Position numbers and translations under genes: made by a program. Source: CBDUSL01 sp965370265 (GTDB lineage: Bacteria; Patescibacteriota; Patescibacteriia; JAXHNJ01). Taken from it: a stretch of 5,301 nt of DNA. The notes beneath the pieces were generated by a model. It did not search any database. It saw only the letters and a list, made by a program, of their open reading frames with translations, and had not been told where the DNA came from. The stretch is from contig CBDUSL010000044.1 of NCBI GenBank assembly GCA_965370265.1, forward strand, positions 1-5,301. The letters are read 5' to 3'. Below, piece after piece: positions 1-3,947 of this stretch (its first letter is position 1; the number at the start of each line of letters is the position of its first letter).

Positions 1-315
1 GTCGCTCGTTTTTTCCTTATTCCCAAAAACCCTTTCATTCCCGTTTCTCTCTCGTTACTTTTCTGGCTAGGCTACCTCCTTTTGGTAGAATTAGATGGAT
101 TTATTATTAGTAGAATTCCGGATATTTGGGGAACAGTATTCCGGATCGCGGTCTTTATTATCTGGCTTTGTGTCCTCTATATAATCTACCGAATTTCGGC
201 TTTTAACCCGTATGTCCGGGAAAACAAACTAAACCGCAAAATGGTTGCATTCTGTTTCTTTGCTCAGATAATTACTGTCAGTATTTTTTTGGGCCATCTT
301 AAACAAGGTTTATAA
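1..315 (+). CDS. Partial multi-pass membrane protein, C-terminal end
   Basis: The reading frame is open from the first base to the TAA at 313-315, giving 104 residues with no stop, so the gene almost certainly starts left of the window. It is strongly hydrophobic, with three likely membrane segments at about residues 12-31, 46-65 and 81-97. Short charged stretches lie between them, and a Tyr-Val-Arg-Glu-Asn-Lys type loop precedes the last helix. A TTG at 82 could be read as a start, but it would cut the first helix in half. The bases just before it are pyrimidine-rich (CTACCTCCTT) with no Shine-Dalgarno, so I reject it. The tail is short and ends with a Lys/Gln/Gly/Leu sequence. I recognise no family; an integral inner-membrane protein is all that can be said. 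It is followed after 11 bases by a terminator, so it is the last gene of its transcript. Confidence 0.6.
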   Translation, partial: VARFFLIPKNPFIPVSLSLLFWLGYLLLVELDGFIISRIPDIWGTVFRIAVFIIWLCVLYIIYRISAFNPYVRENKLNRKMVAFCFFAQIITVSIFLGHLKQGL

Positions 316-326
316 ATCAAAATCAC

Positions 327-352
327 GCCCGGCGACACCGCTGGGCTTTTTT
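327..352 (+). terminator. Intrinsic terminator after the membrane-protein gene
   Basis: GCCCGGCG (327-334), loop ACAC (335-338) and CGCTGGGC (339-346) form an 8-bp stem with one G-U pair. Six T (347-352) follow. It lies 11 bases past the stop at 315 and 12 bases before a -35 box, so it insulates the next gene from the previous one. Confidence 0.9.
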
Positions 353-375
353 ATTTATTGTAGGTTGACAAAATA
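327..375 (+). repeat. Direct repeat copy 1: terminator plus -35 region
   Basis: This 49-base stretch (terminator hairpin, T tract, ATTTATTGTAGG, TTGACA, AAATA) matches 2054-2103 with three substitutions and one inserted C. The copies are in the same orientation about 1.7 kb apart and flank the phosphoribosyltransferase, exported-protein and 109-residue genes. The similarity drops sharply after the -35 box. I aligned them by eye. Confidence 0.75.
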
Positions 376-393
376 GTGAATAGGTGATAATTT
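365..393 (+). promoter_or_regulatory. Sigma70-type promoter for the phosphoribosyltransferase gene
   Basis: A perfect -35 TTGACA (365-370) is followed by a 17-base spacer and TAATTT (388-393). A TG sits one base upstream of the -10 (extended -10 type: TGATAATTT). Transcription would begin near 400, giving a leader of about 40 bases before the ATG at 440. The -10 region shares 11 consecutive bases (GTGATAATTTA) with the promoter at 1624-1652. Confidence 0.8.
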
Positions 394-439
394 ATCCTAT
401 ACGTTTGCAATATCTTAAAACTAGCTCAGGAGGTAAGAA

Positions 440-883
440 ATGGATTGGCAGGAATGGTCAGAACTCCTCTCAGAAGTGATTGAAAAAATCATGGCTCAAT
501 ATCAGCCGGATATTCTGATACCGGCCATGAATGGAGGCTTGGTCCCAGCCGGAATTATCGCGGCAAGACTTAACATCAAGGACGTTCGGCCAGTAAGTAT
601 TGGTCGGAAAGGAGAAGATAGGTATTTTATCTATCCTGATATGGGTTATGTACGTGATATTACCGACAAAAGGATTCTTATCGTTGAAGACGACGTCCCC
701 ACGGGAAAAAGTATCAGAATGCTGAAAGCCCACCTTTTTATACGACAGGCAAAAGCAGTAAAGGTAGCTTGTGTTTTTAAAGCAACCGGCCTTAAAGACA
801 TTGATTTCTTTGCCAGAGAAATGCCGGCCGCATCTTTTCCCGAATATCCCTGGAAAATAACCAACCTGGGAGACAGAAAATAA
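440..883 (+). CDS. Phosphoribosyltransferase-domain protein (type I PRTase fold)
   Basis: This 147-residue soluble protein is built as a minimal type I phosphoribosyltransferase, a family that transfers ribose phosphate from PRPP to a purine, pyrimidine or similar acceptor (or its inverse) in nucleotide salvage or synthesis. The PRPP-binding loop is clear at residues 79-92 (ILIVEDDVPTGKSI), with the acidic pair Asp84-Asp85 and Thr88-Gly89-Lys90-Ser91 that would hold the ribose and 5'-phosphate. Residues 28-43 (PAMNGGLVPAGIIAAR) match the pyrophosphate loop plus following helix. The ATG has a full AGGAGG six bases upstream (428-433), so the start is secure. The acceptor-specific hood is short, so hypoxanthine/xanthine, orotate or another acceptor cannot be told apart, and a regulatory or non-catalytic role is possible. 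It is a single-gene transcription unit with its own promoter and terminators. The loop has Val-Pro where many members have Ala-Thr or Ile-Asp. Confidence 0.85.
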   Translation: MDWQEWSELLSEVIEKIMAQYQPDILIPAMNGGLVPAGIIAARLNIKDVRPVSIGRKGEDRYFIYPDMGYVRDITDKRILIVEDDVPTGKSIRMLKAHLFIRQAKAVKVACVFKATGLKDIDFFAREMPAASFPEYPWKITNLGDRK

Positions 884-907
884 GTCTCCATTGTACATCA
901 CTATTTC

Positions 908-944
908 AAGCGCGTAACGGGCCATCCCCTCTTCGCGCTTTTTT
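908..944 (+). terminator. Terminator 1 after the phosphoribosyltransferase gene
   Basis: AAGCGCG (908-914) pairs with CGCGCTT (934-940), and T continues to 944. The 19-base interior contains a small GGG/CCC stem (919-921 with 926-928). It starts 24 bases past the stop codon. Confidence 0.75.
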
Positions 945-952
945 CTTTATTT

Positions 953-978
953 AAAAACAGGCCGAAAGGCCTGGTTTT
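953..978. terminator. Bidirectional terminator with GAAA tetraloop
   Basis: CAGGCC (958-963), GNRA-type loop GAAA (964-967) and GGCCTG (968-973) form a perfect 6-bp stem. Five A precede it (953-957) and four T follow it (975-978), so a U tract is present on both strands. It can stop plus-strand transcripts that read through 944 and minus-strand transcripts from the convergent gene ending at 1077. Confidence 0.8.
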
Positions 979-1016
979 ATATTAGTAATATATTTAATAG
1001 ATCTACTTAGTATAAT

Positions 1017-1049
1017 GCCTCCTTCATAACTCATTATAATGAAAGAGGC
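1017..1049. repeat. Imperfect hairpin downstream of the exported-protein gene
   Basis: GCCTCCTTCAT (1017-1027) and ATGAAAGAGGC (1039-1049) are inverted copies with one mismatch, separated by 11 bases. Weaker AT-rich inverted matches continue outward (TAGT/ACTA, ATCT/AGAT, TTAAT/ATTAA), to about 983 and 1079. There is no T tract next to the arms, so it is not a standard terminator. It would lie in the 3' untranslated RNA of the minus-strand gene ending at 1077 and could act as a stabilising 3' structure. The outer pairing may be chance in AT-rich DNA. Confidence 0.55.
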
Positions 1050-1076
1050 ACAAACTAGAGATAATTAAGTATATAT

Positions 1077-1490
1077 TTAGTTGTCTAAATTACAATTACC
1101 ATCTCCGGAACCACCGCCACCTTTTTGGCCAAAACCTAATCCACCAGTGTGGGGACCTTTGCCTTCGGCTATCATGGCTTCACGGGTTGCTACTCGTTCG
1201 GAAATTTCTTCCTCACTTAAGCCGCGTTCCTGCCATCTTTCAATCGCTTTGGCGCTCATTTGAACATGCATTTCGTCTATATCAACTCCCTGTTGAAGGG
1301 CAATTTCCTCGAAATCCATGGTCTCACGAGCGGCAGTTAGATCTTCTACGGTCATCCCGAATACCTCGGCTTTTGTCTCCATCATACGATCAGAGCCAGA
1401 TCCGTTTCCGCTGGCCGCTAGAGCAACAGAGCCCCCGATGAGAGTAAAGGCAATAACACCTATAATAGCACCGTACTTAAATTTTTTCAT
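1077..1490 (-). CDS. Small exported protein with Gly-rich C-terminus
   Basis: This is a 137-residue protein with a classical signal peptide: Lys2, Lys3 and Lys5, a hydrophobic core at residues 7-19, then VALAA with a likely signal peptidase I cut near residues 25-26. There is no lipobox Cys. The mature part is acidic and helical. Two segments resemble short helix-turn-helix units: residues 41-74 (FGMTVEDL, then EEIALQQGVDIDEM) and 79-106 (RWQERGLSEEEI). Small exported proteins of the DUF2680 kind carry similar units, but the match is by impression only. The tail (110-131) is Gly/Ser-rich and likely disordered, with a lone Cys at 133 near the end. It would act outside the membrane; function unknown. 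The start is set by the signal peptide; only a weak AGGT lies upstream. It diverges from the gene at 1700 and is convergent with the gene ending at 883. Confidence 0.8.
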   Translation of the reverse strand: MKKFKYGAIIGVIAFTLIGGSVALAASGNGSGSDRMMETKAEVFGMTVEDLTAARETMDFEEIALQQGVDIDEMHVQMSAKAIERWQERGLSEEEISERVATREAMIAEGKGPHTGGLGFGQKGGGGSGDGNCNLDN

Positions 1491-1539
1491 ATTGGTTACC
1501 TGTTTTAATTAGTTAATTAATTATTAAACATTCGACCTT

Positions 1540-1560
1540 GCCCTTATACTACATACGGGC
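1540..1560. promoter_or_regulatory. Operator-like palindrome upstream of the exported-protein gene
   Basis: GCCCTTAT (1540-1547) and ATACGGGC (1553-1560) are inverted copies with one mismatch around a 5-base centre (ACTAC). It sits 50-70 bases upstream of the minus-strand start at 1490. Read on the minus strand it contains TATAAG, a possible -10, although no good -35 lies 17 bases before it. A transcription factor site overlapping the promoter, or a leader hairpin, would both fit. Confidence 0.35.
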
Positions 1561-1594
1561 TAGTCATATTATTTCATAAAGACGCTTTTTTTAT

Positions 1595-1625
1595 AAAAAA
1601 TAGGCTGAAGCCTTAGCCGAGGCTT
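1595..1625 (-). terminator. Possible minus-strand hairpin/terminator in the divergent region
   Basis: On the minus strand AGGC-TTCA-GCCT (1613-1602) is followed by A and six T (1600-1595), a short 4-bp terminator-like hairpin. An alternative 6-bp stem, AAGCCT with AGGCTT (1625-1620 with 1613-1608, loop of 6), uses the same bases, so the two structures exclude each other. No minus-strand gene or clear promoter lies upstream of it. It may simply block antisense transcription or be a remnant. Confidence 0.3.
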
Positions 1626-1652
1626 GACAAAAAGTTAAATCTGTGATAATTT
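1624..1652 (+). promoter_or_regulatory. Sigma70-type promoter for the 109-residue orphan gene
   Basis: A perfect TTGACA (1624-1629), a 17-base spacer and TAATTT (1647-1652), with TG one base before the -10. Architecture, spacer length and the 11 bases around the -10 (GTGATAATTTA, 1643-1653) are the same as in the promoter at 365-393. The distance from -10 to ATG is 47 bases here and 46 there. Confidence 0.8.
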
Positions 1653-1699
1653 AGTCAGTTAATTCAGAATGTACGTTTAGCTCTTTCAAAGGAAAAAAT

Positions 1700-2029
1700 A
1701 TGTTTGAAAAATTCTCAGACTCTAAAGAAACTCTCGGAGAAATTTACGCCAAGGTTAAACCGGAAGACATCATCTCGGAAGTGGAATGGGCCCTGAAACC
1801 GGAAATCAACGACGGACGCTTTCATCCCCCTAAGGGACAGGACAAAATCAGCTACTGGCTATCCGAGGAAGTATTCAATTACGCCCTTACCTTCATTACT
1901 TTGAAAATCATGGCCCTTCGCAGCTTAGCGACAGAAGATCGTCTGGCTAAAAACGACTCTCGAAGAGCCAGACTCAATATCACCCTCGGTGTATTCATGA
2001 TTCTTCACAACGAAATGGAATTGAACTGA
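1700..2029 (+). CDS. Hypothetical 109-residue helical protein
   Basis: I do not recognise this protein. It is 109 residues, mixed in charge, without signal peptide or lipobox, and predicted largely helical. An N-terminal stretch (1-32) is rich in Glu and Lys. A Pro/Gly-containing loop follows at 33-47 (FHPPKGQD at 41-48). The longest hydrophobic stretch is about 58-75, more likely a buried core helix than a membrane span. A basic patch (DSRRAR, 86-91) precedes a last hydrophobic segment (93-103). The ATG is preceded by AAAGGA (1688-1693) at normal spacing and by a strong promoter, and a terminator follows the TGA at 2027-2029. Together these make a real, separately expressed gene likely. Codons end in C or G more often than in the nuclease-like gene next door, which suggests good expression or a different origin. 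The shared promoter form suggests co-expression with the phosphoribosyltransferase gene. Confidence 0.75.
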   Translation: MFEKFSDSKETLGEIYAKVKPEDIISEVEWALKPEINDGRFHPPKGQDKISYWLSEEVFNYALTFITLKIMALRSLATEDRLAKNDSRRARLNITLGVFMILHNEMELN

Positions 2030-2053
2030 AAACATTTGTCACGCACTTTTCAA

Positions 2054-2080
2054 GCCCGGCGACTCCGCTGGGCCTTTTTT
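2054..2080 (+). terminator. Intrinsic terminator after the 109-residue gene
   Basis: GCCCGGCG (2054-2061), loop ACTC and CGCTGGGC (2066-2073) form the same stem as the terminator at 327. C and six T (2075-2080) follow. It starts 24 bases after the TGA. Confidence 0.9.
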
Positions 2081-2103
2081 ATTCATTGTAGTTTGACAAA
2101 ATA
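2054..2103 (+). repeat. Direct repeat copy 2: terminator plus -35 region
   Basis: This is the second copy of the 327-375 module, 50 bases, differing by one loop base, one inserted C before the T tract, one base in ATTCATTG and one base just before TTGACA. After the -35 box the copies diverge and the good -10 is not retained. Confidence 0.75.
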
Positions 2104-2121
2104 CCTAAAATAAACGAAAAT
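2093..2121 (+). promoter_or_regulatory. Weak promoter candidate for the nuclease-like gene
   Basis: TTGACA (2093-2098) is perfect. The hexamer 17 bases on is GAAAAT (2116-2121), only 4 of 6 matches to TATAAT. A better-looking TATATT at 2127-2132 is too far from this -35. The leader to the ATG at 2200 would be about 70 bases. Expression is probably weaker than from the two matched promoters upstream. Confidence 0.4.
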
Positions 2122-2199
2122 GCACTTATATTACAAACTTTAATTATTAGGTAATCAAGTCTTTATAAATCTTCGGCAAAATATTTAATTCTACAAACT

Positions 2200-3273
2200 A
2201 TGACATTAATAATCACTCATGATGGAAAGAAAGCAGAAAAAGTTGACCCTTCGTCATTCCCACAAGAAGACTCTCTTCAAGAATACATTTTAAAAAATCC
2301 GGAAATCATTCCAATATATGATATTCGAGATGATATTAAATTACTAATATTGGCTCGAGAGTTTGGCACAGCTAGTGGACCAATTGATGCCGTCGGCATC
2401 GATAATACCGGTGAAATTTACCTAATCGAAACTAAACTGTATAAAAACCCCGACAAACGCCATGTAGTCGCCCAAGTTTTAGATTATGGCGCGGCGTTAT
2501 GGCATAACACTCGAGATGCCAATCAATTCCTACAACAAATAAACACCTATCTTACTAAGATAAAACAACCTGACTTACCAGCACGAGCGCAGGAGTTCTT
2601 CGGACTGACTGATGAAGGGCGAGATCAGTTACTTCAGCAAGTGCAACGTAATTTTCAAGACGGAAGCTTTAAATTTGTGGTGCTTATGGATACGTTACAC
2701 GAACAGCTAAAAAGTCTTATCCTGTACTTAAATCAAAACAGCCAATTTGATATCTATGCAGTTGAACTAAAGTATTACAAACATGAAGCGTATGAAATAG
2801 TTATTCCAAGATTGTTTGGTAGTGAAGTCAAAAAAGACCTAACATCAAAAACCAAACCAGGATTACCAGCGGACAAGGATTTTATAAGCGCCTACGCTGA
2901 AGTGAATCAACAAAAAAAAGCCCAAGAATACTTAGACCTCTTTCGTGACATCAGTGAAGGAAGATTTACCGCCACTGGAGTATTCGCACACAAAACGCCG
3001 AAAACCTGCACTATCACCGTGGAACATGATCAAGGTAAAACTACTTTTTCACTATGGATTAATCCGGCGTTTGAAGGAGGCGGAATAGATGTATGGGCAT
3101 ACGGAAGTAATGCTTGGAAAAAATCACAACAGCTAATTTCTGAAATTATTCCTGATCCAGAGCGACCAAACGACCTTGCTAACAAATTGTCTGCAAGACT
3201 TGGCAAGTGGGAATTAAAACATTTTTCACGCGATAAAATTGATAAACTTATTTATGAATTAACTAAACGATAG
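2200..3273 (+). CDS. PD-(D/E)XK nuclease-like protein with unknown C-terminal region
   Basis: 357 residues, soluble. The N-terminal part has the marks of a PD-(D/E)XK nuclease of the RecB/NucS-like sort: an opening helix LQEYILKNPEI (26-36), Arg53-Glu54, then Pro61-Ile62-Asp63, a beta hairpin, and IETK with Glu77 and Lys79. Next comes Gln92-x3-Tyr96 (QVLDY), the QxxxY element. Asp63, Glu77 and Lys79 would bind metal and cleave a phosphodiester bond; the substrate is unknown. Residues 163-212 (MDTLHEQL, LNQNSQFDIYAVEL, IPRLFGSEVKK) look like a conserved core shared with other uncharacterised nuclease-like proteins. After a polar linker (about 213-235) comes a C-terminal region (about 236-357) that I do not recognise; it has beta strands and Trp-rich segments. 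The ATG at 2200 has no visible Shine-Dalgarno, and a stop at 2152-2154 bounds the frame upstream with no other ATG. It stands alone, so a DNA repair, restriction or other DNA-processing role cannot be read from context. Confidence 0.8.
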   Translation: MTLIITHDGKKAEKVDPSSFPQEDSLQEYILKNPEIIPIYDIRDDIKLLILAREFGTASGPIDAVGIDNTGEIYLIETKLYKNPDKRHVVAQVLDYGAALWHNTRDANQFLQQINTYLTKIKQPDLPARAQEFFGLTDEGRDQLLQQVQRNFQDGSFKFVVLMDTLHEQLKSLILYLNQNSQFDIYAVELKYYKHEAYEIVIPRLFGSEVKKDLTSKTKPGLPADKDFISAYAEVNQQKKAQEYLDLFRDISEGRFTATGVFAHKTPKTCTITVEHDQGKTTFSLWINPAFEGGGIDVWAYGSNAWKKSQQLISEIIPDPERPNDLANKLSARLGKWELKHFSRDKIDKLIYELTKR

Positions 3274-3336
3274 AACTTACAAAAGTGGGTCTGTAAATAC
3301 AGCAATTTTCGAATTACAAATAAATGCTTTGTTTTT

Positions 3337-3365
3337 AAAAATAGGCTTATTGGGCCTACTTTTTT
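3337..3365. terminator. Bidirectional terminator between convergent genes
   Basis: TAGGC (3342-3346) and GCCTA (3354-3358) form a 5-bp stem with a 7-base loop. It is preceded by five A (3337-3341) and followed by six T (3360-3365), so it can serve the nuclease-like gene on the plus strand and the metallopeptidase operon ending at 3387 on the minus strand. The stem is short, so efficiency is uncertain. Confidence 0.7.
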
Positions 3366-3386
3366 ATCAAAATAATGAATAACCTC

Positions 3387-3947
3387 TTAACTTAAACTAA
3401 GGCCATATTGTTTTAATGCCCTTCTTATCTGCTTATAGTCCGAAAAAGCCATTCCCACTAAGCGCCAAAATTTTGTCGAATGATTAAATTCTTTTAAATG
3501 GCAGAGTTCATGGAAAATAATATAATCAGCGTATCTGGCCGGTAAAAATACAATTTTATAATTAAAGCTTAAGTTCCCTTTTCTTGAGCAACTCCCCCAC
3601 CGGGTTTTCTGATTCCTAATTGAAATTTTGCGGGGATTGAATTTATATATTTTATCAAAAAAATTAACTCGCTCTTGAACCTGTTTTCGAGCGATTTCCT
3701 TGTGAGTTATGTAATCACCTTTCGTATATTGGGTAAAGGCCCGTTTTTTAATTTTTTTAACAAATTCAACTTTTTTTTGAATCCAATCACGTTTTTCTTG
3801 GACAAGCTTATCAACTTTTTTCTCGTTAAATTTATGGGGGATAGTAATGACCACCCTGCCATCGTGGTAAACGGTTAATCGCATTCTTTTGGCTCGTTTA
3901 CTCCGGCGTAGAGTGTAAATAATTTCAGGCATATTAAATCTTTTCAT
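3387..3947 (-). CDS. YgjP-like zinc metallopeptidase (M48/WLM-related zincin)
   Basis: 186 residues, cytoplasmic, strongly basic. The C-terminal half carries the zincin site HELCHLKEFNHSTKFW (146-161): His146, Glu147 and His150 form HExxH, and His156 is the probable third zinc ligand. The RWGSCS signature (116-121) just before it is typical of the YgjP-like family (old DUF45, PF01863), related to WLM and SprT-type proteases. The N-terminal half has the family's LRRSKRAKRMRLTVYHDGRV opening (13-32) and a Lys-rich helix. The length fits a somewhat short family member. The first ATG (3947) overlaps the helicase gene by 14 bases. A second ATG at 3932 (residue 6, MPEIIYTL) sits one base past the helicase TAA and fits the family N-terminus equally well, and neither has a strong Shine-Dalgarno. 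Translation is probably coupled to the helicase. Known family members are poorly characterised, so the substrate is unknown. Confidence 0.88.
   Translation of the reverse strand: MKRFNMPEIIYTLRRSKRAKRMRLTVYHDGRVVITIPHKFNEKKVDKLVQEKRDWIQKKVEFVKKIKKRAFTQYTKGDYITHKEIARKQVQERVNFFDKIYKFNPRKISIRNQKTRWGSCSRKGNLSFNYKIVFLPARYADYIIFHELCHLKEFNHSTKFWRLVGMAFSDYKQIRRALKQYGLSLS

Noticed and set aside
82..315. Treating the first membrane protein as a complete 77-residue gene starting at TTG 82
   Set aside because: There is no Shine-Dalgarno, the start would split a hydrophobic segment, and the frame is open to the window edge. A partial gene is more likely.
470..925. Minus-strand open frame of 151 codons opposite the phosphoribosyltransferase gene
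   Set aside because: It lies antisense to a gene with a clear PRPP-binding motif, strong promoter and AGGAGG. Its own translation is Cys/Tyr/Phe-rich with no recognisable motif and it runs through the terminator stem at 908-914.
1081..1512. Plus-strand open frames across the exported-protein gene
   Set aside because: They are shadows: Pro/Ser/Arg-rich translations opposite a gene with a clear signal peptide.
2027..2080. Possible UGA-as-glycine genetic code (Gracilibacteria/SR1 type)
   Set aside because: Reading through the TGA at 2027-2029 runs straight into the terminator hairpin at 2054, and other genes end in TAA or TAG with no in-frame TGA inside the recognisable proteins, so the standard bacterial code fits.
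327..2103. The direct repeats as attachment sites of an integrative element
   Set aside because: No integrase, excisionase, tRNA or phage gene is present, and the repeated segment is explained functionally as terminator plus -35. I keep it only as a recombination-prone repeat.
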